Source of the DNA: Alphaproteobacteria bacterium
GTDB lineage: Bacteria; Pseudomonadota; Alphaproteobacteria; JAUHZC01
Direction: 5' to 3'
DNA length: 64,000 nt
Assembly (NCBI GenBank): GCA_030425805.1
Contig: JAUHZC010000002.1
Span: 285,020-349,019, forward strand
Positions 18,594 through 26,817 of this stretch are shown piece after piece. Position 1 is the stretch's first letter. Each line of letters starts with the position of its first letter. Under the pieces are notes generated by a model. It made no database searches. It was not told the origin of the DNA and saw nothing but the letters and a program-made list of their open reading frames with translations. The position numbers and the translations under genes were made by a program.

Positions 18594-18660
18594 GGCTGTA
18601 CAAGCCCCCTGCAATGCGTTTGAATAGCGGTAAGGTCATTTTTACAAGGGAGAGACACGG

Positions 18661-21324
18661 ATGTCACAGTTTTCCGATACCTACAAAAAACAACTGAAGG
18701 TCGGCAGCACAACCTATGCCTACGCAAGCCTAGAAGCTGTTGAAGCGAATACAGGCTCTCTGGCAAAACTCCCTGTATCCTTACGCGTTCTTGCAGAGAA
18801 TATTGCGCGACACGGTGATGACGAGCAACTTTCCTCCTTTTCAAAATGGCTTCAAAGCCCGCAAAAGGGGGCTGAAATTTCTTTCCGCCCTGCCCGGGTT
18901 CTCATGCAGGACTTTACAGGTGTTCCAGCCATCGTTGATTTGGCTGCAATGCGGGATGCTGTTGCTGAAAAGGGCAAAGACCCCAAAAAGATCAACCCAC
19001 TCTCCCCTGTTGATCTTGTCATTGACCATTCCGTAATGGTCGATAAGTATGCCTCCCCTGAAGCGTTTGAAGAAAATGTCCGCTATGAATTCGAGCGTAA
19101 TCGGGAACGCTATGCTTTCCTTCGCTGGGGACAAGATGCTTTTGACAATTTCCGTGTTGTACCTCCAGGAACAGGCATCTGCCACCAGGTTAACCTGGAA
19201 TACCTTGCCAAAACCGTCTGGACGAAGGAGACCGACGGCACTACCTGGGCCTATCCTGACACGCTTGTAGGAACAGACAGCCATACGACGATGATCAATG
19301 CTCTTGGCGTTCTGGGGTGGGGCGTTGGCGGCATTGAGGCCGAGGCAGCTATGCTTGGTCAGCCCGTTTCTATGCTCTTACCAGAAGTCATTGGCTTCTA
19401 TCTTGAGGGTGGCCTCAAAGAAGGAGCTACAGCTACAGACCTTGTTCTTACCATTACTCATATGCTCCGGGAAAAAGGAGTCGTTGCCAAATTTGTTGAG
19501 TTCTACGGGCCTGGTGTTGGGGATCTCTCCCTTGCTGATCGTGCAACCATCAGCAACATGTCTCCCGAATTTGGAGCCACTTGTGCTTTCTTTCCTGTAG
19601 ATGACGAGACCCTCAAGTACCTGGCTTTCACTGGGCGCAGCCCCGAACAAGTTGCCCTTGTTGAGGCTTATGCTAAAGCTCAGGGACTTTGGCATACAGA
19701 TACGGATTTGACTTTCAGTGACACCCTATCCCTAAACCTAGAAACTGTTGAGCCAACAATTGCAGGCCCCAAACGCCCTCAGGACAAAGTGCTTCTGCGA
19801 GAAGGTAAAGAAGCCGTGCTCTCTGTGATTAATGCAGATCAGAAAGAACCTCACAAGACCGAAGCCTGTTCTTTCAAAGGTGAAGACTTTACCATGGGCC
19901 ATGGAGATGTTGTTATTGCCGCCATCACGAGCTGCACGAACACCTCAAACCCCAGTGTAATGGTTGGCGCTGGCCTTTTAGCCCGCAAAGCCAAAGCCCT
20001 AGGCCTAAAACCGAAACCTTGGGTCAAGACTTCCTTTGCGCCGGGATCAAAGGTTGTGACATCTTACCTGGAAGCTGCTGATCTGATGACAGACCTTGAA
20101 GGCTTGGGCTTTCACCTTGTGGGCTATGGCTGCACAACCTGCATTGGAAACTCCGGCCCTCTCGCCCCTGAAATAGAAGACACCGTCACAAAGGGGGATT
20201 TAGCTGTCGGCGCTGTTCTCTCTGGAAATCGAAACTTTGAAGGACGCATTCATCCCCTTGTCAAACTGAGCTACCTTGCCTCTCCTCCCCTTGTGGTGGC
20301 TTATGCTCTTGCAGGAACCCTGAAGATTAATCTGGCAGAAGAGGCCTTAGGCGTTGATAAAGAAGGTAACCCCGTCTACCTCAAAGACATTTGGCCTACT
20401 CCCCAAGAAGTCAGTGAGGTAATCCGCCAAGCCATGACACCAGAGATGTTCCAAAGAGAATATGCCCAGGTTTTCACCGGTGATGAAATCTGGAAAGGCC
20501 TCAGCTCTGGTGCGGGTTTGACTTATGATTGGGAAGCCCAAAGCACCTACGTAAAGAAGCCTCCCTTCTTCGAAGAACAAGGACGCGCCAAGCAAGATGG
20601 AACTGCTTTTGAGGTTGGGAATGCCCGTGTGCTTGCTATTTTAGGTGACAGCGTCACAACAGATCACATTTCCCCAGCGGGGGCAATCAAGATTGATAGC
20701 CCAGCGGGCCTCTATCTCCAAGAGCGGGGCATTGAGACCATTAACTTTAATTCCTATGGCTCCCGACGTGGCAATCATGAGATTATGATGCGCGGTACGT
20801 TTTCAAACATTCGTCTTCAGAACCTCATGACGCCAGAGAAAAAAGGTGGTTTCACGTGCCTTCACCCTGAAGGAGAACGCCTCCCCATCTATGATGCTGC
20901 CATGATTTACCAGGAGCGCAAAACTCCCCTCGTAATTTTTGCAGGCCGAGACTATGGTGCCGGATCTTCTCGGGACTGGGCGGCAAAAGGCACACGTCTT
21001 TTAGGGGTGAAGACTGTCATTGCCCAGAGTTTTGAGCGGATCCACCGTTCAAACCTCATTGGAATGGGGGTTCTTCCCCTGCAATTCCCTGAGGGTATTT
21101 CTCATCAGAGCTTGGGCCTCACAGGGGAAGAAGAGGTATCTATTTCTTCCACCAGCCCTGATGGCCGTATCCCAGGTGAACGCTTCACAATTACGATCAC
21201 CTCTTCCGATGGCAAAGCCCAAACTGTCGAAACTATAGCCCGCCTCGATACACCCAATGAAGTGGCCTACTTCAATCATGGGGGAATTTTGAACTATGTC
21301 CTCGAGGGCATAGCCGCGGCTTAG
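18661..21324 (+). CDS. acnA: Aconitate hydratase A
   Basis: Interconverts citrate and isocitrate in the TCA cycle with a [4Fe-4S] cluster. It has 887 residues, normal for the AcnA/IRP type. The three cluster cysteines are visible: Cys425 in SCTNTSNP, and Cys491 and Cys494 in GCTTCIGNSGPL. The substrate-binding serine/arginine region appears as GRDYGAGSSRDWAAKG in the swivelling C-terminal domain. The ATG is preceded by GGGAGAG. It faces the sdh operon across a repeat-rich intergenic region, so two TCA-cycle units lie back to back at their 3' ends. Confidence 0.96.
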   Translation: MSQFSDTYKKQLKVGSTTYAYASLEAVEANTGSLAKLPVSLRVLAENIARHGDDEQLSSFSKWLQSPQKGAEISFRPARVLMQDFTGVPAIVDLAAMRDAVAEKGKDPKKINPLSPVDLVIDHSVMVDKYASPEAFEENVRYEFERNRERYAFLRWGQDAFDNFRVVPPGTGICHQVNLEYLAKTVWTKETDGTTWAYPDTLVGTDSHTTMINALGVLGWGVGGIEAEAAMLGQPVSMLLPEVIGFYLEGGLKEGATATDLVLTITHMLREKGVVAKFVEFYGPGVGDLSLADRATISNMSPEFGATCAFFPVDDETLKYLAFTGRSPEQVALVEAYAKAQGLWHTDTDLTFSDTLSLNLETVEPTIAGPKRPQDKVLLREGKEAVLSVINADQKEPHKTEACSFKGEDFTMGHGDVVIAAITSCTNTSNPSVMVGAGLLARKAKALGLKPKPWVKTSFAPGSKVVTSYLEAADLMTDLEGLGFHLVGYGCTTCIGNSGPLAPEIEDTVTKGDLAVGAVLSGNRNFEGRIHPLVKLSYLASPPLVVAYALAGTLKINLAEEALGVDKEGNPVYLKDIWPTPQEVSEVIRQAMTPEMFQREYAQVFTGDEIWKGLSSGAGLTYDWEAQSTYVKKPPFFEEQGRAKQDGTAFEVGNARVLAILGDSVTTDHISPAGAIKIDSPAGLYLQERGIETINFNSYGSRRGNHEIMMRGTFSNIRLQNLMTPEKKGGFTCLHPEGERLPIYDAAMIYQERKTPLVIFAGRDYGAGSSRDWAAKGTRLLGVKTVIAQSFERIHRSNLIGMGVLPLQFPEGISHQSLGLTGEEEVSISSTSPDGRIPGERFTITITSSDGKAQTVETIARLDTPNEVAYFNHGGILNYVLEGIAAA

Positions 21325-21353
21325 CAGGAGGCTTGTTTTTATTAAGAAGGGGA

Positions 21354-21374
21354 AACAAGAGCTATGCTCTTGTT
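21354..21374 (+). other. Perfect hairpin after acnA
   Basis: AACAAGAGC and GCTCTTGTT pair over 9 bases with a 3-base TAT loop, 30 bases after the acnA stop. There is no T-run, so it is not a standard intrinsic terminator, but it could stabilise the acnA mRNA 3' end or assist termination. Confidence 0.5.
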
Positions 21375-21391
21375 CAGAATTTGGTCCTGGA

Positions 21392-21410
21392 CCCCGGATC
21401 AAGTCCGGGG
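21392..21410. repeat. Short palindromic element with CCCCGGA arms
   Basis: CCCCGGA and TCCGGGG flank a 5-base centre, giving a 7-bp perfect stem. This resembles the REP-like palindromes scattered through many alphaproteobacterial genomes. A decayed relative (CCCGGGCTAGGTCC) lies near 58,041, also next to the other repeat family of this window. Confidence 0.6.
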
Positions 21411-21424
21411 TTTCGAGGGGAGGT

Positions 21425-21951
21425 CCTGGGGTTTCTTCCTTCTTTGTCATCGCAAGCCCCTCCTCTTCTCCATTGCCATCGCAAGCCCTGCCTTCTTCTA
21501 CAGTCATCGCGAGCCCTGAAAGGGCGCGGCGATCCATAAGATGTTTGGATTGCTTCGTCGCTCCGCTTCTCGCAATGACGATGGGAACGCATGACTTTTC
21601 CATAAAATAAAAAAATGCAGAAAAAAAAACGGAGAGCTTTGAGGGAGGATTTTGGGCTTTATGAGATCAAAATCATGCCCCTTTGGAGGGCGAAATTCAT
21701 CTTTGGGGAAGTCATTTGATCCAGAAATTCGAAATTGTCGGTTTTTAATCAAAAATGGATGAAAAAGGGTGAAAAAGTGGCAAAAATAGCCATTTTTGCG
21801 TAAAATCAAGGGTTGGCGCCTTGGCGCTTTTTGGATTGCCGCGTCGCTGCGCTCCTCGCAATGACCTCCCTACAGTCATCGCGAGCCCTGAAAGGACGTG
21901 GCGGTCCATAAGAGGCTTGGATTGCTTCGTCGCTGCGCTTCTCGCAATGAC
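21425..21951. repeat. Cluster of interspersed inverted-repeat elements between acnA and sdhB
   Basis: This non-coding stretch holds at least two full units (about 21,503-21,579 and 21,875-21,951) and one half unit (about 21,831-21,865). Each full unit opens with GTCATCGCGAG and closes with its near-complement CTCGCAATGAC, with GCGGCGATCC and GGATTGC as inner arms, so it can fold into a long imperfect hairpin. Extra partial copies of the opening segment occur around 21,442-21,490. The DNA between 21,580 and 21,830 shows no gene or clear motif. The elements look like the short palindromic repeats common in Rickettsiales-like and related genomes. They are not CRISPR, since unit spacing and sequence are irregular. 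Confidence 0.8.
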
Positions 21952-22014
21952 AGTGAGAGAAGGCTTCTTGCAATGACCACAAACTCCCAATGACTTCTGT
22001 CTTTTATGAAAAAA

Positions 22015-22800
22015 CTACACTTCCCGGGAAGCAATTTTCTTCTTTAAACCAGCAATGGCCTTTCCAGGGTTGAGACCTTTAGGGCAGGTGTTTGTGCAGT
22101 TCATAATGGTATGGCAGCGATAGAGCTTGAAGGGATCTTCAAGATCATCCAATCTTTCACCTGTTGCCTCATCCCGGCTATCATTGACCCACCGAGAAGC
22201 CTGAAGCAGCGTGGCAGGCCCGAGGTACTTATCCCCATTCCACCAGTAGCTGGGGCAGCTCGTTGTGCAGCAATAGCAGAGGATACACTCCCATGTGCCA
22301 TCTAGCTTGGCCCGGTCCTCAGGGGATTGCAAACGCTCCCGCCCCCCAGGGCCAGGCGTATCAGATTTCATGTAAGGCTCAATAGAAGCATACTGGGCAT
22401 AAGCGTGGGTTAGGTCTGGCACCAGGTCTTTCACAACTTCCATATGAGGAAGTGGGTAGAGTTTGATATCTCCGTCAACATCTTCCATCGCTGTAGTACA
22501 CGCCAAGCCATTGACACCATCTATGTTCATGGCACAGCTACCGCACACACCTTCCCGGCAAGACCGGCGGAAGGTCACTGTAGGATCAATCTTATCTTTG
22601 ATATGAATCAACCCATCCAAAACCATCGGGCCGCAATCATCCATGTCAATCGTATAGGTATCAAGACGGGGATTGCGATTGGGTTGATCTGGATCCCAGC
22701 GGTAGATCTTGAAAGTCTTGGGCCTCTTGGCACCCTTAGGGGCTTCAAAGGTCACCCCTTTCTCAATACGTGAATTCTTCGGAAGGAAAAAGTCTGCCAT
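22015..22800 (-). CDS. sdhB: Succinate dehydrogenase iron-sulfur subunit
   Basis: Electron-transfer subunit of complex II. The 261-residue product has the N-terminal ferredoxin-type [2Fe-2S] ligands in [15 protein letters not shown] plus a later Cys, the [4Fe-4S] ligands in [11 protein letters not shown] and the [3Fe-4S] set in [14 protein letters not shown]. The ATG chosen gives [11 protein letters not shown] and lies 16 bases after the sdhA stop with a GGGGA ribosome-binding sequence; a longer frame upstream would run into sdhA. Last gene of sdhCDAB. No terminator is visible after it. Confidence 0.96.
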   Translation of the reverse strand: MADFFLPKNSRIEKGVTFEAPKGAKRPKTFKIYRWDPDQPNRNPRLDTYTIDMDDCGPMVLDGLIHIKDKIDPTVTFRRSCREGVCGSCAMNIDGVNGLACTTAMEDVDGDIKLYPLPHMEVVKDLVPDLTHAYAQYASIEPYMKSDTPGPGGRERLQSPEDRAKLDGTWECILCYCCTTSCPSYWWNGDKYLGPATLLQASRWVNDSRDEATGERLDDLEDPFKLYRCHTIMNCTNTCPKGLNPGKAIAGLKKKIASREV

Positions 22801-22816
22801 CTCAGATCCCCAAAAC

Positions 22817-24610
22817 CTAATATACCCGCTTACGTGGCTGCACAACATCGACCTCATCAGTCAGCGTGTGCATGTGCACGGGCCTGTAATCCAGTTTAAC
22901 CTTCTTCTCATCAGAAAGCCAGGCAAGCGTATGCTTGAGCCATTTCTTATCATCACGATCTGGATAGTCATCGCGAGCGTGTGCCCCACGGCTTTCTGTG
23001 CGTGCTTGAGCTGAATGCATCACAGCAACAGACTGTTGGAGAAGATTCTCAAGCTCTAGTGCCTCCACCAAATCTGAGTTCCAGATGAGAGACTTGTCTG
23101 CAAGAGCAACATCTTTATAAGCATCCACAGCCTCTTCGATTTTGCCAATGCCTTCTTTCAAGACCTTGTCTGTACGGAAGACAGAACAATACTTCTGCAT
23201 GTTTACCTGCATCATATCCCGCACTTCACCCGTCTTGAGAGATCCTTTCTTTTGCAAGAGTGCATCCAGACGCGCAATCCCGCGCTCACTCTCTTCCTTG
23301 GGAAGAGGCTTATGAGCTGCTCCTGGTGTGATGATCTCCTGAGCACGCAAAGCTGCTGCCCGGCCAAAAACAACCAGATCCAGAAGGGAGTTTGTCCCCA
23401 AACGGTTGGCCCCGTGCACAGAGATACACGCTGCCTCGCCAATCGACATCAAGCCAGGCACAACCTGTTCTTTGTCTTTGCCTTTTCCGGAGATAACCTC
23501 CCCATGCATGTTCGTAGGAATACCCCCCATGTTATAGTGCACTGTCGGGACCACAGGAATCGGCTCCTTGGTCACATCCACACCTGCAAAAATCCTGGCA
23601 CTTTCAGCAATCCCCGGCAGGCGCTCTTCAACAACTTTGGGATCAAGATGTTCGATATGCAAGTAAGCATGATCCTTATTCGGTCCAACACCCCGACCTT
23701 CGTTCACCTCAATCGTGATCGCCCGGCTCACTACATCCCGAGACGCAAGATCTTTAGCAGTTGGGGCGTAACGCTCCATAAAGCGCTCTCCCTCAGAGTT
23801 GGTGAGGTAACCCCCTTCACCCCGTACACCTTCAGAGATGAGGCACCCTGCCCCATAAATCCCTGTGGGGTGGAATTGGATAAACTCCATATCCTGCAGA
23901 GGATGTCCCGCCCGCAAGACCATGCCGGCCCCATCTCCTGTACAAGTATGGGCAGAGGTACAAGACTGGAATGTACGCCCGTATCCCCCTGTCGCTAAGA
24001 CAACCATCTGAGCAGAAAAACGATGTAGCGTTCCATCCTCAAGAGCATAGGACGTCACACCACGACACACGCCTTCATCATCAAAGATCAAGTCTAGGGC
24101 AAAGTGCTCAATGAAGAACTCGGACTTATGCTTTATACACTGCTGATAGAGGGTATGGAGAATTGCGTGTCCTGTCCGATCAGCTGCTGCACAGGCCCGC
24201 TGAGCCATCCCATCTTTTCCTTCATTAATGGTATGCCCGCCAAACTGGCGCTGGTAAATCTTGCCAGAATCTGCCCGGGAGAAGGGAACCCCCATGTTCT
24301 CTAATTCGATCACAGCAGGGATCGCATTGCGGCACATGTACTCAATGGCATCCTGATCCCCAAGCCAGTCTGACCCCTTAACAGTGTCATACATGTGGTG
24401 ACGCCAGTGATCTCCGTCTTTCATATTATTGAGGGCTGCAGAAATCCCCCCCTGGGCTGCAACTGTGTGACTTCGGGTTGGAAAAACTTTGGTTACACAA
24501 GCTGTTTTAAGACCTGCTGCCGCCATTCCAAGGGTTGCGCGCAAACCTGCACCCCCAGCGCCGACGACAACAACGTCATACTGGTGATCAATAATAGTGT
24601 AAGACTTCAT
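22817..24610 (-). CDS. sdhA: Succinate dehydrogenase flavoprotein subunit
   Basis: Catalytic subunit oxidising succinate to fumarate with covalently bound FAD. It has 597 residues. The dinucleotide-binding [10 protein letters not shown] is near residue 17, and [16 protein letters not shown] contains the histidine that carries [24 protein letters not shown] and the C-terminal [18 protein letters not shown] stretch form the dicarboxylate site region. Spacing to sdhD is 2 bases. A 248-codon open frame on the opposite strand inside it is a shadow. Confidence 0.97.
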   Translation of the reverse strand: MKSYTIIDHQYDVVVVGAGGAGLRATLGMAAAGLKTACVTKVFPTRSHTVAAQGGISAALNNMKDGDHWRHHMYDTVKGSDWLGDQDAIEYMCRNAIPAVIELENMGVPFSRADSGKIYQRQFGGHTINEGKDGMAQRACAAADRTGHAILHTLYQQCIKHKSEFFIEHFALDLIFDDEGVCRGVTSYALEDGTLHRFSAQMVVLATGGYGRTFQSCTSAHTCTGDGAGMVLRAGHPLQDMEFIQFHPTGIYGAGCLISEGVRGEGGYLTNSEGERFMERYAPTAKDLASRDVVSRAITIEVNEGRGVGPNKDHAYLHIEHLDPKVVEERLPGIAESARIFAGVDVTKEPIPVVPTVHYNMGGIPTNMHGEVISGKGKDKEQVVPGLMSIGEAACISVHGANRLGTNSLLDLVVFGRAAALRAQEIITPGAAHKPLPKEESERGIARLDALLQKKGSLKTGEVRDMMQVNMQKYCSVFRTDKVLKEGIGKIEEAVDAYKDVALADKSLIWNSDLVEALELENLLQQSVAVMHSAQARTESRGAHARDDYPDRDDKKWLKHTLAWLSDEKKVKLDYRPVHMHTLTDEVDVVQPRKRVY

Positions 24611-24612
24611 TC

Positions 24613-24993
24613 TTAACTCACGTAAATTCGAATCAGGGCCAACATGCCAATAAGGCCTAATATGACAAAAAATGCCCGTAACAACAACAGGCTTAGGACG
24701 CGACCGACGCCGGGCTTCACATAGTCTTCAATCACGACTTGGATTTCATGATGGAAATGCTGGCAGAGGACATAGAGAAAGAGCACCATGAAAGCCATGT
24801 TATGGGTCTTCTGCAATGCCGCGATCCATGTGGCATAATCTGCCCCGGCATAACAAAAGACAAAGCTCACAAACCACGCGGCCAAAAGAACAAAAGCCAA
24901 CATGTAGAGACGGCCCATGAGCCAGTCATGTCCGCCTTTTTTCAGACTTCCAAGGCCACGTGCTTTTTTCAAAGGGGAAAGCAATTGTTTCAT
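24613..24993 (-). CDS. sdhD: Succinate dehydrogenase membrane anchor subunit SdhD
   Basis: Small hydrophobic protein of 126 residues with three predicted membrane segments. The motif [17 protein letters not shown] in the second half is the conserved anchor-subunit sequence, with a histidine in the position used for haem b contact and the DY pair near the quinone site. The start overlaps sdhC by 4 bases (ATGA). Assigned largely by position and this motif, since SdhD sequences vary widely. Confidence 0.92.
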   Translation of the reverse strand: MKQLLSPLKKARGLGSLKKGGHDWLMGRLYMLAFVLLAAWFVSFVFCYAGADYATWIAALQKTHNMAFMVLFLYVLCQHFHHEIQVVIEDYVKPGVGRVLSLLLLRAFFVILGLIGMLALIRIYVS

Positions 24994-25388
24994 CCCAAAA
25001 TCTCCATCAAATAAGGCAGAAAGAGATTGATCTGCAACCCCAGCAACCCAACAAAAGCTACGATACCAATACGGGCAGAGATATAGACGTTTTCTAGATC
25101 CAAGCTATATCCTGCATCCCACACCAAATGCCGCACGCTAAATGGTAAATAGAAGGAAATTGCTGCAATCACTTTCAGGATAAAGACCTTACACATCCAA
25201 TGATCCATCAACGCCATGAGGCCATTGAAATGCATTTCATCAATACTCAGCATCCACAAAAAGAAAACCAGAAAGGGAAAGCTGAGGGTCAGGAAGATCC
25301 CTGCAAATCGATGAAAGATTGAGAGCACCGACGTCACCTGAGGCCGGTAGATTTGCAAATGCGGAGATAAAGGTCTTTGTGAGGTCAT
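24990..25388 (-). CDS. sdhC: Succinate dehydrogenase cytochrome b556 subunit SdhC
   Basis: Membrane anchor of 132 residues with three hydrophobic segments. RPLSPHLQIYRPQVTS at the N-terminus, SIFHRFAGIFL (quinone-site Ser/Arg region) and VRHLVWDAG with the haem-ligand histidine are all typical. I chose the ATG giving MTSQRPLSPH; a GTG two codons upstream is an alternative. It is the first gene of sdhCDAB and lies 58 bases after an unrelated secreted-protein gene on the same strand. Confidence 0.94.
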   Translation of the reverse strand: MTSQRPLSPHLQIYRPQVTSVLSIFHRFAGIFLTLSFPFLVFFLWMLSIDEMHFNGLMALMDHWMCKVFILKVIAAISFYLPFSVRHLVWDAGYSLDLENVYISARIGIVAFVGLLGLQINLFLPYLMEILG

Positions 25389-25410
25389 CGCCACTTCAAA
25401 TATTTTCCCT

Positions 25411-25439
25411 AGTATGGGCGATCTTCCTCAAAATCGCAA
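25411..25439 (-). promoter_or_regulatory. Candidate promoter of sdhCDAB
   Basis: On the minus strand TTGCGA and CATACT are separated by exactly 17 bases, ending 22 bases before the sdhC ATG. This would let the operon be transcribed independently of the upstream secreted-protein gene. Confidence 0.4.
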
Positions 25440-25446
25440 GACCGTT

Positions 25447-25938
25447 TCACCCCCGCCTAAAGGAGCTTCGAGAGCCCCCTCCTTCTGCGGTCTTTGCAGC
25501 ATGAAGCATGGTTGCGAGTATAAGGCCATTGACAATGCCACTAAGCCATTCTTCTTGAATATCTTCAATGCCATTGAAACCCAATGGATGTGAGCTTAGA
25601 ATTGAGACCCCAGGAAGGTCTTCTTCAAGGCCTGCCATCGCTTCTAGAGTATAAACTTGATAGATGCTTACGCCTGACTTACCAGAGCCAACAGACAAAA
25701 CCTTCATTTGACACCCTGGGCCAAAAAGACCTGCAATCTGATCTGGTGATTCAGCCTGAATCTGATATCTATAAAGGAGATGCCGTGGTTGAGGCATGCC
25801 CATCTCTTCATCCGGCCCGGAAAGAGCATCGGATCCAGGAGGCATAGCAGCTCCTCCCTTTGGTTCAGGGCCTGGCATCGCCCCGAAGGCACAAATAGAT
25901 TGAAACAAAATCAAAGCAAGAACAACGACAAACTTCAT
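25447..25938 (-). CDS. Secreted protein of unknown function (163 aa)
   Basis: I do not recognise this product. Residues 1-19 are a Sec signal peptide (MKFVVVLALILFQSICAFGA). A Pro/Gly/Met-rich stretch of about 30 residues follows, then a compact region beginning RHLLYRYQIQAESPDQIAG that could be a small alpha/beta domain. The C-terminus is Gly/Ser/Arg-rich. The ATG has a good GGGAG ribosome-binding sequence. A candidate promoter lies just upstream, so it seems to be its own unit, ahead of sdhC by chance of position rather than function. Confidence 0.7.
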   Translation of the reverse strand: MKFVVVLALILFQSICAFGAMPGPEPKGGAAMPPGSDALSGPDEEMGMPQPRHLLYRYQIQAESPDQIAGLFGPGCQMKVLSVGSGKSGVSIYQVYTLEAMAGLEEDLPGVSILSSHPLGFNGIEDIQEEWLSGIVNGLILATMLHAAKTAEGGGSRSSFRRG

Positions 25939-25965
25939 CTGAAACTCCCATAAAACAACAAATAA

Positions 25966-25994
25966 AGTTTATGGAAAATACAGAATACCCACAA
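25966..25994 (-). promoter_or_regulatory. Candidate promoter for the 163-aa secreted protein
   Basis: The minus strand shows TTGTGG and TAAACT with 17 bases between them, ending 28 bases before the ATG. Recognised by eye only. Confidence 0.4.
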
Positions 25995-26013
25995 GGGGTT
26001 TTCCATTTTTATT

Positions 26014-26685
26014 TTAAGCTGTTGCCCCTGTTCCAGCATGAGCAGCTTCATCAGCAAAGCTAACGGAACGCTCAGAGCCACTAGGAGATGCTTCCGACGT
26101 TTCAGCTTCAACGGTAGATTCATCCCCCTCACCAAAAAAGTGACGGCCATTAAGACGGAACAATGTTTCGGCTACGAAAGCACGATGTTGCAATTTATGG
26201 CGAGAATCAGGAAGTCGTGCCTCTATTTCCTCTGCACTATTGAGAATACTGCAATAATCGCGCATAGTCCTATGATACTGAAGCAACATTGTTTGATAGT
26301 CACTCACCCAAGGGCCCAAGTCTGCAATATCATCAAAAAATCTCATATCCACGGGTACCCGAAGATGATTAGGTTCAGGAGCAGAGGCTAGAACGACATA
26401 TTGTCCAGAGCGATAGGCGTCCAGCTGATTTGCAGCTTCAATTGTCCATTTTTCAACAGAACCCCTCCAGCCCATTAGATGAGCATGTCGATCTTCAAGG
26501 GCGCTGGAGCATTCCATAAACTCTGCAAATTCTCTAAGCTCTTCCTGAAGGCCGGTAATACGAGCAGCAAGCCCGCTAACCATATCAAGCTGTATCGCCC
26601 TCAGTTCTGAACCCGGTGCGGGTTCAACAGCAGCTTTTGCTGCTCCTGTGAAAAATACGATCGCTAAAAAAAGAACCTTATACAT
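26014..26685 (-). CDS. Secreted protein of unknown function (223 aa)
   Basis: No family recognised. The start chosen (MYKVLFLAIVFF) begins a signal peptide ending near AAKAA, residue 18; a start 18 codons further upstream would place a charged extension before it. The mature part is mainly helical and contains paired cysteines near FMECSSALED and RDYCSILNS that could form a disulfide in the periplasm. The last 30 residues are acidic and Ser/Thr/Glu-rich. It lies divergent from the M48 peptidase gene and upstream of another secreted gene with which it shares no visible similarity. Confidence 0.7.
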   Translation of the reverse strand: MYKVLFLAIVFFTGAAKAAVEPAPGSELRAIQLDMVSGLAARITGLQEELREFAEFMECSSALEDRHAHLMGWRGSVEKWTIEAANQLDAYRSGQYVVLASAPEPNHLRVPVDMRFFDDIADLGPWVSDYQTMLLQYHRTMRDYCSILNSAEEIEARLPDSRHKLQHRAFVAETLFRLNGRHFFGEGDESTVEAETSEASPSGSERSVSFADEAAHAGTGATA

Positions 26686-26711
26686 TTCCGTTAAAACCTT
26701 TTTAAAATCGA

Positions 26712-26739
26712 TATATAGATCTATTCTTTTCTTTTTCAA
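26712..26739 (-). promoter_or_regulatory. Candidate promoter for the 223-aa secreted protein
   Basis: TTGAAA and TATATA are separated by 16 bases on the minus strand, in the AT-rich divergent region, 27 bases before the ATG. Confidence 0.4.
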
Positions 26740-26743
26740 GTTC

Positions 26744-26771
26744 TTGACATAAAAAAGGCTTAGCTTATCTG
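26744..26771 (+). promoter_or_regulatory. Candidate promoter for the M48 peptidase gene
   Basis: A consensus TTGACA is followed after 16 bases by TATCTG, about 46 bases upstream of the gene. A second possible -10, TATACT at 26,805-26,810, sits so close to the ATG that its transcript would have almost no leader. Confidence 0.35.
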
Positions 26772-26817
26772 AAATAAAAACCTCCCTTTTTATTTGAAAA
26801 AGCGTATACTACCTCTT

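Noticed and set aside
21425..21951. CRISPR-like array between acnA and sdhB
   Set aside because: Repeats are imperfect, differ in length and spacing, and are internally palindromic; no cas genes are present.
21504..21990. Short open frames within the repeats (peptides of the RHCEKRSDEAIQ type)
   Set aside because: These are translations of the palindromic repeats, a well-known false gene source; no start signals.
22801..22857. 19-residue N-terminal extension of SdhB
   Set aside because: It would overlap the sdhA 3' end, and the internal ATG has a suitable GGGGA and the normal SdhB start.
23252..23998. 248-codon open frame antisense to sdhA
   Set aside because: Fully inside sdhA, which is intact with all motifs; composition is not protein-like.
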